Shown here piece by piece: positions 35,987 through 50,400 of a DNA stretch of 64,000 bases. This DNA comes from Humulus lupulus (Eukaryota; Streptophyta; Magnoliopsida; Rosales; Cannabaceae), in the NCBI RefSeq assembly GCF_963169125.1, contig NC_084802.1:36788607-36852606 (forward strand), written 5' to 3'. A program made the translations under genes and the position numbers. Within the stretch, counting starts at the first letter, position 1, and each line of letters starts with the position of its first letter. The notes under the pieces are model-generated. The model worked only from the letters and a program-made list of their open reading frames with translations. It was not told where the DNA came from and made no database searches.

Positions 35987-38900
35987 ATTTTGTATTTTTA
36001 ATGCTAAAAAATTTCAATATTAATTGTAAATCACAATTGGCATAGCCGAAATTAAGGTTTTTAATATTAATAAATTTTACACATCTAATTATAATTTTTG
36101 AAATTAGGGTTTAGATAGTTGGTTATTGTCTTTGAATATGAAGATGTGCATTTAATATTTAACGTATATTCAATATTTAATTGTTCAAACTAACTATTAG
36201 TGTAGGCCCTAATTATGCAAATGAATTAAATTTCCCAATTCTCAATACCATATTTATAATCTTTGAAAAGAAAAAACACAATAATTAACCCTATATTTTT
36301 GTAGCCGAAATTAATGACAAAAAATATATTTTTATATAATAATTAATTATTTACCAAATGCTAGGATATATATATAGTCTTTGAGTCTTTCAATTTGAAG
36401 AGGTGCATTAACAATTCCCACTTCTCAATACCAAATTTAAGATGTGCAATTATTTTGTATTTTTAATGCTAAAAAATTTCAATATTAATTGTAAACCACA
36501 ATTGGAAAAGCCGAAATTAGGGTTTGTATATTAATAAATTTTATACTGCTAATTATAATTTTTGAAATTAGGGTTTAGATAGTAGGTTATTGTCTTTGAA
36601 TATGAAGAGTTGCATTTAATATTTAACGTATATTCAATATTTAATTATTCAAACTAACTATTAGTGTAGTCCATAATTATGAAAATGAATTAAATTTTCC
36701 AATTCTCAATACCATAATTATAATATTTGAAAAAAAAACACAATAATTGACCCTCTATTTTTGTAGCCGAAATTAATGATAAAAAATATATTTTTATATT
36801 ATAATTAATTATTTATCAAATGCTAGGAAATATATATATAGTCTTTGAGCCTTTCAATTTGAATAGGTACATTAACAATTCCCACTTCTCAATACCATAT
36901 TTAAGATGTGCAATTATTTTGTATTTTTAATGCTAAAAAATTTCAATATTAATTGTAAACAACAATTGGCAAAGCCGAAAATAGGGTTTGTATATTAATA
37001 AATTTTATACTGCTAATTATAATTTTTGAAATTAGGGTTTAGATAGTAGGTTATTGTCTTTGAATATGAAGAGTTGCATTTAATATTTAACGTATATTCA
37101 ATATTTAATTATTCAATCTAACTATTAGTGTAGGCCATAATTATGAAAATGAATTAAATTTTCCAATTCTCAATACCATAATTATAATATTTGAAAAAAA
37201 AAACACAATAATTAACTCTATATTTTTGTAGCCGAAATTAATGATAAAAAATATATTTTTATATAATAATTATTTATTTACCAAATGCTAGGATATATAT
37301 ATAGTCTTTGAGTCTTTCTATTTGAAGAGGTGCATTAACAATTCCCACTTCTCAATACCATATTTAAGATGTGCAATTATTTTGTATTTTTAATGCTAAA
37401 AAATTTCAATATTAATTGTATACCACAATTGGCAAAGCCGAAATTAGGGTTTGTATATTAATAAATTTTATACTGCTAATTATAATTTTTGAAATTAGGG
37501 TTTAGATAGTAGGTTATTGTCTTTGAATATGAAGAGTTGCATTTAATATTTAATGTATATTCAATATTTAATTATTCAAACTAACTATTAGTGTAGTCCA
37601 TAATTATGAAAATGAATTAAATTTTCCAATTCTCAATACCATAATTATAATATTTGAAAAAAAGACACAATAATTAACCCTATATTTTTGTAGCCGAAAT
37701 TAATGATAAAAAATATATTTTTATATAATAATTAATTATTTACCAAATGCTAGGATATATATATAGTCTTTGAGCCTTTCAATTTGAAGAGGTGCATTAA
37801 CAATTCCCACTTCTCATTACCATATTTAAGATGTTCAATTATGTTGTATTTTTAATGCTAAAAAATTTCAATATTAATTGTAAACCACAATTGGCATAGC
37901 CGAAATTAGGGTTTTTAATATTAATAAATTTTACACATCTAATTATAATTTTTGAAATTAGGGTTTAGATAGTTGGTTATTGTCTTTGAATACGATGAGG
38001 TGCATTTAATATTTAACATATATTCAATATTTAATTGTTCAAACTTACTATTAGCGTAGGCCCTAATTATGCAAATGAATTAAATTTTCCAATTCTCAAT
38101 ACCATATTTATAATATTGGAAACAAAAACACAATAATTAACCCTATATTGTAGTAGCCGAAATTAATTATAAAAAATATATTTTTATATAATAATTAATT
38201 ATTTGCAAAATGCTAGGACATATATTGTCTTTGAATCTTTCAATTTGAAGAGGTGCATTATTAATTCCCACTTCTCAATACCATATTTAAGATGTGCAAT
38301 TATTTTGTATTTTTAATGCTAAAAAATTTCAATATTAATTGTAAACCACAATTGGCAAAGCCGAAATTAGGGTTTGTATATTAATAAATTTTATACTTCT
38401 TATTATAATTTTTGAAATTAGGGTTTAGATAGTTGGTTATTGTCTTTGAATATGAAGTGGTGCATTTAATATTTAACATATATTCAATATTTAATTGTTC
38501 AAGCTAACTATTAGTGTAGGCCCTAATTATGCAAATGAATTAAATTTTCCAATTCTCAATAACATAATTATAATATTTGAAAAAAAAAAACACAATAATT
38601 AACCCTATATTTTTGTAGCCGAAATTAATGATAAAAAATATATTTTTATATAATAATTAATTATTTACCAAATGCTAGGATATATATATAGTCTTTGAGT
38701 CTTTCAATTTGAAGATGTGCATTAACAATTCCCACTTCTCAATACCATATTTAAGATGTGCAATTATTTTGTATTTTTAATGCTAAAAAATTTCAATATT
38801 AATTGTAAACCACAATTGGCAAAGCCGAAATTAGGGTTTGTATATTAATAAATTTTATACTTCTAATTATAATTTTTGAAATTAGGGTTTAGATAGTTGG

Positions 38901-41025
38901 TTATTGTCTTTGAATATGAAGAGGTGCATTTAATATTTAACATATATTCAATATTTAATTGTTCAAGCTAACTATTAGTGTAGGCCCTAATTATGCAAAT
39001 GAATTAAATTTTCCAATTCTCAATAACATAATAATAATATTTGAAAAAAAAAAACACAATAATTAACCCTATATTTTTGTAGCCGAAATTAATGATAAAA
39101 AATATATTTTTATATAATAATTAATTATTTACCAAATGCTAGGATATATATATAGTCTTTGAGTCTTTCAATTTGAAGATGTGCATTAACAATTCCCACT
39201 TCTCAATACCATATTTAAGATGTGCAATTATTTTGTATTTTTAATGCTAAAAAATTTCAATATTAATTGTAAACCACAATTGGCATAGCCGAAATTAGGG
39301 TTTAGATAGTTGGTTATTGTCTTTGAATATGAAGAGGTGCATTTAATATTTAACGCATATTCAATATTTAATTGTTCAAACTAGCTATTAGTTTAGGCCA
39401 TAATTATGCAAATGAATTAAATTTCCCAATTCTCAATACCATAATTATAATATTTGAAAAGAAAACACAATAATTAACCCTATATTTTTGTAGCCGAAAT
39501 TAATGATAAAAAATATATTTTTATATAATAATTAATTATCTGCGAAATGCTAGGAAATATATAGTCTTTGAGTCTTTCAATTTGAAGAGGTGCATTAACA
39601 ATTCCCACTTCTCAATACCATATTTAGCATGTGCAATTATTTTGTATTTTTAAGCTAAAAAATTTCAATATTAATTGTAAACCACAATTGGCAAAGCCGA
39701 AATTAGGGTTTGTATATTAATAAATTTTATACTTCTTATTATAATTTTTGAAATTAGGGTTTAGATAGTTGGTTATTGTCTTTGAATATGAAGAGGTGCA
39801 TTTAATATTTAACATATATTCAATATTTAATTGTTCAAGCTAACTATTAGTGTAGGCCCTAATTATGCAAATGAATTAAATTTTCCAATTCTCAATAACA
39901 TAATTATAATATTTGAAAAAAAAAAACACAATAATTAACCCTATATTTTTGTAGCCGAAATTAATGATAAAAAATATATTTTTATATAATAATTAATTAT
40001 TTACCAAATGCTAGGATATATATATAGTCTTTGAGTCTTTCAATTTGAAGATGTGCATTAACAATTCCCACTTCTCAATACCATATTTAAGATGTGCAAT
40101 TATTTTGTATTTTTAATGCTAAAAAATTTCAATATTAATTGTAAACCACAATTGGCAAAGCCGAAATTAGGGTTTGTATATTAATAAATTTTATACTGCT
40201 AATTATAATTTTTGAAATTAGGGTTTAGATAGTAGGTTATTGTCTTTGAATATGAAGAGTTGCATTTAATATTTAACGTATATTCAATATTTAATTATTC
40301 AAACTAACTATTAGTGTAGTCCATAATTATGAAAATGAATTAAATTGTCCAATTCTCAATACCATAATTATAATATTTGAAAAAAAAAACACAATAATTA
40401 ACCCTATATTTTTGTAGCCGAAATTAATGATAAAAAATATATTTTTATATAATAATTAATTATTTACCAAATGCTAGGATATATATATAGTCTTTGAGCC
40501 TTTCAATTTGAAGAGGTGCATTAACAATTCCCACTTCTCATTACCATATTTAAGATGTGCAATTATGTTGTATTTTTAATGCTAAAAAATTTCAATATTA
40601 ATTGTAAACCACAATTGGCATAGCCGAAATTAGGGTTTTTAATATTAATAAATTTTACACATCTAATTATAATTTTTGAAATTAGGGTTTAGATAGTTGG
40701 TTATTGTCTTTGAATACGATGAGGTGCATTTAATATTTAACATATATTCAATATTTAATTGTTCAAACTTACTATTAGTGTAGGCCCTAATTATGCAAAT
40801 GAATTAAATTTTCCAATTCTCAAAACCATATTTATAATATTGGAAACAAAAACACAATAATTAACCCTATATTGTAGTAGCCGAAATTAATTATAAAAAA
40901 TATATTTTTATATAATAATTAATTATTTGCTAAATGCTAGGACATATATTGTCTTTGAATCTTTCAATTTGAAGAGGGGCATTAACAATTCCCACTTCTC
41001 AATACCATATTTAAGATGTGCAATT
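35987..41025. repeat. 11-unit higher-order repeat, copy 3 (5039 bp)
   Basis: Units start at 35987, 36452, 36916, 37379, 37841, 38302, 38766, 39230, 39639, 40102 and 40565. Private differences include ACCCTCTATT near 36750 and TTTGAATAGG near 36859. TTAGCGTAGG near 38051 is shared with copy 2. GAAGTGGTGC near 38454 is shared with the matching unit of copy 4 (44878) but not with copies 1 or 2. Copy 3 is therefore linked by derived bases to both of its neighbours. Confidence 0.92.
39230..39638. repeat. 409-bp unit with a 52-bp deletion (copy 3)
   Basis: The deletion between the two GAAATTAGGGTTT repeats is identical to that in copies 1 and 2, with the same linked variants (ACGCATATTC, CTAGCTATTAG). 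Confidence 0.93.
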
Positions 41026-42417
41026 ATTTTGTATTTTTAATGCTAAAAAATTTCAATATTAATTGTAAATCACAATTGGCATAGCCGAAATTAAGGTTTT
41101 TAATATTAATAAATTTTACACATCTAATTATAATTTTTGAAATTAGGGTTTAGATAGTTGGTTATTGTCTTTGAATATGAAGATGTGCATTTAATATTTA
41201 ACGTATATTCAATATTTAATTGTTCAAACTAACTATTAGTGTAGGCCCTAATTATGCAAATGAATTAAATTTCCCAATTCTCAATACCATATTTATAATC
41301 TTTGAAAAGAAAAAACACAATAATTAACCCTATATTTTTGTAGCCGAAATTAATGACAAAAAATATATTTTTATATAATAATTAATTATTTACCAAATGC
41401 TAGGATATATATATAGTCTTTGAGTCTTTCAATTTGAAGAGGTGCATTAACAATTCCCACTTCTCAATACCAAATTTAAGATGTGCAATTATTTTGTATT
41501 TTTAATGCTAAAAAATTTCAATATTAATTGTAAACCACAATTGGAAAAGTCGAAATTAGGGTTTGTATATTAATAAATTTTATACTGCTAATTATAATTT
41601 TTGAAATTAGGGTTTAGATAGTAGGTTATTGTCTTTGAATATGAAGAGTTGCATTTAATATTTAACGTATATTCAATATTTAATTATTCAAACTAACTAT
41701 TAGTGTAGTCCATAATTATGAAAATGAATTAAATTTTCCAATTCTCAATACCATAATTATAATATTTGAAAAAAAAACACAATAATTGACCCTATATTTT
41801 TGTAGCCGAAATTAATGATAAAAAATATATTTTTATATTATAATTAATTATTTATCAAATGCTAGGAAATATATATATAGTCTTTGAGCCTTTCAATTTG
41901 AAGAGGTACATTAACAATTCCCACTTCTCAATACCATATTTAAGATGTGCAATTATTTTGTATTTTTAATGCTAAAAAATTTCAATATTAATTGTAAACA
42001 ACAATTGGCAAAGCCGAAAATAGGGTTTGTATATTAATAAATTTTATACTGCTAATTATAATTTTTGAAATTAGGGTTTAGATAGTAGGTTATTGTCTTT
42101 GAATATGAAGAGTTGCATTTAATATTTAACGTATATTCAATATTTAATTATTCAATCTAACTATTAGTGTAGGCCATAATTATGAAAATGAATTAAATTT
42201 TCCAATTCTCAATACCATAATTATAATATTTGAAAAAAAAAACACAATAATTAACTCTATATTTTTGTAGCCGAAATTAATGATAAAAAATATATTTTTA
42301 TATAATAATTATTTATTTACCAAATGCTAGGATATATATATAGTCTTTGAGTCTTTCTATTTGAAGAGGTGCATTAACAATTCCCACTTCTCAATACCAT
42401 ATTTAAGATGTGCAATT

Positions 42418-43802
42418 ATTTTGTATTTTTAATGCTAAAAAATTTCAATATTAATTGTAAACCACAATTGGCAAAGCCGAAATTAGGGTTTGTATATTAA
42501 TAAATTTTATACTGCTAATTATAATTTTTGAAATTAGGGTTTAGATAGTAGGTAATTGTCTTTGAATATGAAGAGTTGCATTTAATATTTAACGTATATT
42601 CAATATTTAATTATTCAAACTAACTATTAGTATAGTCCATAATTATGAAAATGAATTAAATTTTCCAATTCTCAATACCATAATTATAATATTTGAAAAA
42701 AAAACACAATAATTGACCCTATATTTTTGTAGCCGAAATTAATGATAAAAAATATATTTTTATATTATAATTAATTATTTATCAAATGCTAGGATATATA
42801 TATAGTCTTTGAGCCTTTCAATTTGAAGTGGTGCATTAACAATTCCCACTTCCCAATACCATATTTAAGATGTGCAATTATTTTGTATTTTTAATGCTAA
42901 AAAATTTCAATATTAATTGTAAACCACAATTGGCAAAGCCGAAATTAGGGTTTTTAATATAAATAAATTTTACACATCTAATTATAATTTTTGAAATTAG
43001 GGTTTAGATAGTTGGTTATTGTCTTTGAATACGATGAGGTGCATTTAATATTTAGCATATATTCAATATTTAATTGTTCAAACTTACTATTAGTGTAGGC
43101 CCTAATTATGCAAATGAATTAAATTTTCCAATTCTCAAAACCATATTTATAATATTGGAAAAAAAACACAATAATTAGCCCTATATTGTAGTAGCCGAAA
43201 TTAATTATAAAAAATATATTTTTATATAATAATTAATTATTTGCCAAATTCTAGGATATATATAGTCTTTGAGCCTTTCAATTTGAAGAGGTGCATTAAC
43301 AATTCCCACTTCTTAATACCATATTTAAGATGTGCAATTATTTTGTATTTTTAATGCTAAAAAATTTCAATATTAATTGTAAACCACAATTGGCAAAGCC
43401 GAAATTAGGGTTTGTATATTAATAAATTTTATACTGCTAATTATAATTTTTGAAGTTAGGGTTTAGATAGTAGGTTATTGTCTTTGAATATGAAGAGTTG
43501 CATTTAATATTTAACGTATATTCAATATTTAATTATTCAAACTAACTATTAGTGTAGTCCATAATTATGAAAATGAATTAAATTTTCCAATTCTCAATAC
43601 CATAATTATAATATTTGAAAAAAAAAACACAATAATTAACCCTATATTTTTGTAGCCGAAATTAATGATAAAAAACATATTTTTATATAATAATTAATTA
43701 TTTGCCAAATTCTAGGATATATATATAGTCTTTGAGTCTTTCTATTTGAAGAGGTGTATTAACTATTCCCACTTCTCAATACCATATTTAAGATGTGCAA
43801 TT
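42418..43802. repeat. Three-unit insertion that created the 14-unit form
   Basis: Relative to the 11-unit form, the length series 465, 464, 463 is here followed by 462, 460, 463 before resuming with 462 and 461. The three extra units are a B-like unit with TAGGTAATTG, a D-type unit with TATAAATAAATTTTAC and TTTAGCATATATTC, and a B-like unit with TTTTGAAGTTAGGG. Which three of the four replacement units count as inserted is a matter of convention. The insertion is also present in copy 5 (48842-50226), so it predates that duplication. Confidence 0.75.
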
Positions 43803-45653
43803 ATTTTGTATTTTTAATGCTAAAAAATTTCAATATTAATTGTAAACCACAATTGGCAAAGCCGAAATTAGGGTTTGTATATTAATAAATTTTATACTGC
43901 TAATTATAATTTTTGAAATTAGGGTTTAGATAGTAGGTTCTTGTCTTTGAATATGAAGAGTTGCATTTAATATTTAACGTATATTCAATATTTAATTATT
44001 CAAACTAACTATTAGTGTAGTCCATAATTATGAAAATGAATTAAATTTTCCAATTCTCAATACCATAATTATAATATTTGAAAAAAAAACACAATAATTA
44101 ACCCTATATTTTTGTAGCCGAAATTAATGATAAAAAATATATTTTTATATAATAATTAATTATTTACCAAATGCTAGGATATATATATAGTCTTTGAGCC
44201 TTTCAATTTGAAGAGGTGCATTAACAATTCCCACTTCTCATTACCATCTTTAAGATGTGCAATTATGTTGTATTTTTAATGCTAAAAAATTTCAATATTA
44301 ATTGTAAACCACAATTGGCATAGCCGAAATTAGGGTTTTTAATATTAATAAATTTTACACATCTAATTATAATTTTTGAAATTAGGGTTTAGATAGTTGG
44401 TTATTGTCTTTGAATACGATGAGGTGCATTTAATATTTAGCATATATTCAATATTTAATTGTTCAAACTTACTATTAGTGTAGGCCCTAATTATGCAAAT
44501 GAATTAAATTTTCCAATTTTCAAATCCATATTTATAATATTGGAAACAAAAACACAATAATTAACCCTATATTGTAGTAGCCGAAATTAATTATAAAAAA
44601 TATATTTTTATATAATAATTAATTATTTGCTAAATGCTAGGACATATATTGTCTTTGAATCTTTCAATTTGAAGAGGTGCATTATTAATTCCCACTTCTC
44701 AATACCATATTTAAGATGTGCAATTATTTTGTATTTTTAATGCTAAAAAATTTCAATATTAATTGTAAACCACAATTGGCAAAGCCGAAATTAGGGTTTG
44801 TATATTAATAAATTTTATACTTCTTATTATAATTTTTGAAATTAGGGTTTAGATAGTTGGTTATTGTCTTTGAATATGAAGTGGTGCATTTAATATTTAA
44901 CATATATTCAATATTTAATTGTTCAAGCTAACTATTAGTGTAGGCCCTAATTATGCAAATGAATTAAATTTTCCAATTCTCAATAACATAATTATAATAT
45001 TTGAAAAAAAAAAACACAATAATTAACCCTATATTTTTGTAGCCGAAATTAATGATAAAAAATATATTTTTATATAATAATTAATTATTTACCAAATGCT
45101 AGGATATATATATAGTCTTTGAGTCTTTCAATTTGAAGATGTGCATTAACAATTCCCACTTCTCAATACCATATTTAAGATGTGCAATTATTTTGTATTT
45201 TTAATGCTAAAAAATTTCAATATTAATTGTAAACCACAATTGGCAAAGCCGAAATTAGGGTTTGTATATTAATAAATTTTATACTTCTAATTATAATTTT
45301 TGAAATTAGGGTTTAGATAGTTGGTTATTGTCTTTGAATATGAAGAGGTGCATTTAATATTTAACATATATTCAATATTTAATTGTTCAAGCTAACTATT
45401 AGTGTAGGCCCTAATTATGCAAATGAATTAAATTTTCCAATTCTCAATAACATAATAATAATATTTGAAAAAAAAAAACACAATAATTAACCCTATATTT
45501 TTGTAGCCGAAATTAATGATAAAAAATATATTTTTATATAATAATTAATTATTTACCAAATGCTAGGATATATATATAGTCTTTGAGTCTTTCAATTTGA
45601 AGATGTGCATTAACAATTCCCACTTCTCAATACCATATTTAAGATGTGCAATT

Positions 45654-46062
45654 ATTTTGTATTTTTAATGCTAAAAAATTTCAATATTAATTGTAAACCA
45701 CAATTGGCATAGCCGAAATTAGGGTTTAGATAGTTGGTTATTGTCTTTGAATATGAAGAGGTGCATTTAATATTTAACGCATATTCAATATTTAATTGTT
45801 CAAACTAGCTATTAGTTTAGGCCATAATTATGCAAATGAATTAAATTTCCCAATTCTCAATACCATAATTATAATATTTGAAAAGAAAACACAATAATTA
45901 ACCCTATATTTTTGTAGCCGAAATTAATGATAAAAAATATATTTTTATATAATAATTAATTATCTGCGAAATGCTAGGAAATATATAGTCTTTGAGTCTT
46001 TCAATTTGAAGAGGTGCATTAACAATTCCCACTTCTCAATACCATATTTAGCATGTGCAATT
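45654..46062. repeat. 409-bp unit with a 52-bp deletion (copy 4)
   Basis: This is the fourth occurrence, inside the enlarged 14-unit copy, with the same breakpoints and linked variants. No such unit appears before 25907 or after 46062, so the deletion is a reliable marker of this higher-order repeat family. Confidence 0.93.
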
Positions 46063-47449
46063 ATTTTGTATTTTTAAGCTAAAAAATTTCAATATTAATT
46101 GTAAACCACAATTGGCAAAGCCGAAATTAGGGTTTGTATATTAATAAATTTTATACTTCTTATTATAATTTTTGAAATTAGGGTTTAGATAGTTGGTTAT
46201 TGTCTTTGAATATGAAGAGGTGCATTTAATATTTAACATATATTCAATATTTAATTGTTCAAGCTAACTATTAGTGTAGGCCCTAATTATGCAAATGAAT
46301 TAAATTTTCCAATTCTCAATAACATAATTATAATATTTGAAAAAAAAAAACACAATAATTAACCCTATATTTTTGTAGCCGAAATTAATGATAAAAAATA
46401 TATTTTTATATAATAATTAATTATTTACCAAATGCTAGGATATATATATAGTCTTTGAGTCTTTCAATTTGAAGATGTGCATTAACAATTCCCACTTCTC
46501 AATACCATATTTAAGATGTGCAATTATTTTGTATTTTTAATGCTAAAAAATTTCAATATTAATTGTAAACCACAATTGGCAAAGCCGAAATTAGGGTTTG
46601 TATATTAATAAATTTTATACTGCTAATTATAATTTTTGAAATTAGGGTTTAGATAGTAGGTTATTGTCTTTGAATATGAAGAGTTGCATTTAATATTTAA
46701 CGTATATTCAATATTTAATTATTCAAACTAACTATTAGTGTAGTCCATAATTATGAAAATGAATTAAATTGTCCAATTCTCAATACCATAATTATAATAT
46801 TTGAAAAAAAAAACACAATAATTAACCCTATATTTTTGTAGCCGAAATTAATGATAAAAAATATATTTTTATATAATAATTAATTATTTACCAAATGCTA
46901 GGATATATATATAGTCTTTGAGCCTTTCAATTTGAAGAGGTGCATTAACAATTCCCACTTCTCATTACCATATTTAAGATGTGCAATTATGTTGTATTTT
47001 TAATGCTAAAAAATTTCAATATTAATTGTAAACCACAATTGGCATAGCCGAAATTAGGGTTTTTAATATTAATAAATTTTACACATCTAATTATAATTTT
47101 TGAAATTAGGGTTTAGATAGTTGGTTATTGTCTTTGAATACGATGAGGTGCATTTAATATTTAACATATATTCAATATTTAATTGTTCAAACTTACTATT
47201 AGTGTAGGCCCTAATTATGCAAATGAATTAAATTTTCCAATTCTCAAAACCATATTTATAATATTGGAAACAAAAACACAATAATTAACCCTATATTGTA
47301 GTAGCCGAAATTAATTATAAAAAATATATTTTTATATAATAATTAATTATTTGCTAAATGCTAGGACATATATTGTCTTTGAATCTTTCAATTTGAAGAG
47401 GGGCATTAACAATTCCCACTTCTCAATACCATATTTAAGATGTGCAATT

Positions 47450-50400
47450 ATTTTGTATTTTTAATGCTAAAAAATTTCAATATTAATTGTAAATCACAAT
47501 TGGCATAGCCGAAATTAAGGTTTTTAATATTAATAAATTTTACACATCTAATTATAATTTTTGAAATTAGGGTTTAGATAGTTGGTTATTGTCTTTGAAT
47601 ATGAAGATGTGCATTTAATATTTAACGTATATTCAATATTTAATTGTTCAAACTAACTATTAGTGTAGGCCCTAATTATGCAAATGAATTAAATTTCCCA
47701 ATTCTCAATACCATATTTATAATCTTTGAAAAGAAAAAACACAATAATTAACCCTATATTTTTGTAGCCGAAATTAATGACAAAAAATATATTTTTATAT
47801 AATAATTAATTATTTACCAAATGCTAGGATATATATATAGTCTTTGAGTCTTTCAATTTGAAGAGGTGCATTAACAATTCCCACTTCTCAATACCAAATT
47901 TAAGATGTGCAATTATTTTGTATTTTTAATGCTAAAAAATTTCAATATTAATTGTAAACCACAATTGGAAAAGTCGAAATTAGGGTTTGTATATTAATAA
48001 ATTTTATACTGCTAATTATAATTTTTGAAATTAGGGTTTAGATAGTAGGTTATTGTCTTTGAATATGAAGAGTTGCATTTAATATTTAACGTATATTCAA
48101 TATTTAATTATTCAAACTAACTATTAGTGTAGTCCATAATTATGAAAATGAATTAAATTTTCCAATTCTCAATACCATAATTATAATATTTGAAAAAAAA
48201 ACACAATAATTGACCCTATATTTTTGTAGCCGAAATTAATGATAAAAAATATATTTTTATATTATAATTAATTATTTATCAAATGCTAGGAAATATATAT
48301 ATAGTCTTTGAGCCTTTCAATTTGAAGAGGTACATTAACAATTCCCACTTCTCAATACCATATTTAAGATGTGCAATTATTTTGTATTTTTAATGCTAAA
48401 AAATTTCAATATTAATTGTAAACAACAATTGGCAAAGCCGAAAATAGGGTTTGTATATTAATAAATTTTATACTGCTAATTATAATTTTTGAAATTAGGG
48501 TTTAGATAGTAGGTTATTGTCTTTGAATATGAAGAGTTGCATTTAATATTTAACGTATATTCAATATTTAATTATTCAATCTAACTATTAGTGTAGGCCA
48601 TAATTATGAAAATGAATTAAATTTTCCAATTCTCAATACCATAATTATAATATTTGAAAAAAAAAACACAATAATTAACTCTATATTTTTGTAGCCGAAA
48701 TTAATGATAAAAAATATATTTTTATATAATAATTATTTATTTACCAAATGCTAGGATATATATATAGTCTTTGAGTCTTTCTATTTGAAGAGGTGCATTA
48801 ACAATTCCCACTTCTCAATACCATATTTAAGATGTGCAATTATTTTGTATTTTTAATGCTAAAAAATTTCAATATTAATTGTAAACCACAATTGGCAAAG
48901 CCGAAATTAGGGTTTGTATATTAATAAATTTTATACTGCTAATTATAATTTTTGAAATTAGGGTTTAGATAGTAGGTAATTGTCTTTGAATATGAAGAGT
49001 TGCATTTAATATTTAACGTATATTCAATATTTAATTATTCAAACTAACTATTAGTATAGTCCATAATTATGAAAATGAATTAAATTTTCCAATTCTCAAT
49101 ACCATAATTATAATATTTGAAAAAAAAACACAATAATTGACCCTATATTTTTGTAGCCGAAATTAATGATAAAAAATATATTTTTATATTATAATTAATT
49201 ATTTATAAAATGCTAGGATATATATATAGTCTTTGAGCCTTTCAATTTGAAGTGGTGCATTAACAATTCCCACTTCCCAATACCATATTTAAGATGTGCA
49301 ATTATTTTGTATTTTTAATGCTAAAAAATTTCAATATTAATTGTAAACCACAATTGGCAAAGCCGAAATTAGGGTTTTTAATATAAATAAATTTTACACA
49401 TCTAATTATAATTTTTGAAATTAGGGTTTAGATAGTTGGTTATTGTCTTTGAATACGATGAGGTGCATTTAATATTTAGCATATATTCAATATTTAATTG
49501 TTCAAACTTACTATTAGTGTAGGCCCTAATTATGCAAATGAATTAAATTTTCCAATTCTCAAAACCATATTTATAATATTGGAAAAAAAACACAATAATT
49601 AGCCCTATATTGTAGTAGCCGAAATTAATTATAAAAAATATATTTTTATATAATAATTAATTATTTGCCAAATTCTAGGATATATATAGTCTTTGAGCCT
49701 TTCAATTTGAAGAGGTGCATTAACAATTCCCACTTCTTAATACCATATTTAAGATGTGCAATTATTTTGTATTTTTAATGCTAAAAAATTTCAATATTAA
49801 TTGTAAACCACAATTGGCAAAGCCGAAATTAGGGTTTGTATATTAATAAATTTTATACTGCTAATTATAATTTTTGAAGTTAGGGTTTAGATAGTAGGTT
49901 ATTGTCTTTGAATATGAAGAGTTGCATTTAATATTTAACGTATATTCAATATTTAATTATTCAAACTAACTATTAGTGTAGTCCATAATTATGAAAATGA
50001 ATTAAATTTTCCAATTCTCAATACCATAATTATAATATTTGAAAAAAAAAACACAATAATTAACCCTATATTTTTGTAGCCGAAATTAATGATAAAAAAC
50101 ATATTTTTATATAATAATTAATTATTTGCCAAATTCTAGGATATATATATAGTCTTTGAGTCTTTCTATTTGAAGAGGTGTATTAACTATTCCCACTTCT
50201 CAATACCATATTTAAGATGTGCAATTATTTTGTATTTTTAATGCTAAAAAATTTCAATATTAATTGTAAACCACAATTGGCAAAGCCGAAATTAGGGTTT
50301 GTATATTAATAAATTTTATACTGCTAATTATAATTTTTGAAATTAGGGTTTAGATAGTAGGTTCTTGTCTTTGAATATGAAGAGTTGCATTTAATATTTA

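Larger units (their letters stand above)
41026..47449. repeat. Enlarged 14-unit higher-order repeat, copy 4 (6424 bp)
   Basis: Units start at 41026, 41491, 41955, 42418, 42880, 43340, 43803, 44265, 44726, 45190, 45654, 46063, 46526 and 46989. The first three and the last six or seven positions match the 11-unit repeat. The TGTATACCAC unit is replaced by four units (42418-44264), a net gain of three. Markers of the new part are TAGGTAATTG near 42550, TTAGTATAG near 42629, CACTTCCCAATACC near 42847 and AATTAGCCC near 43174. TTGGAAAAGTCG near 41542 is shared only with copy 5. Confidence 0.9.

Noticed and set aside
30946..41025. Assembly duplication as the cause of the 5.04-kb copies
   Set aside because: Copies carry private differences (33641 TA run, 36750, 36859) and neighbour-shared ones, which argues for real copies. 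The exact copy number still depends on the quality of the long reads.
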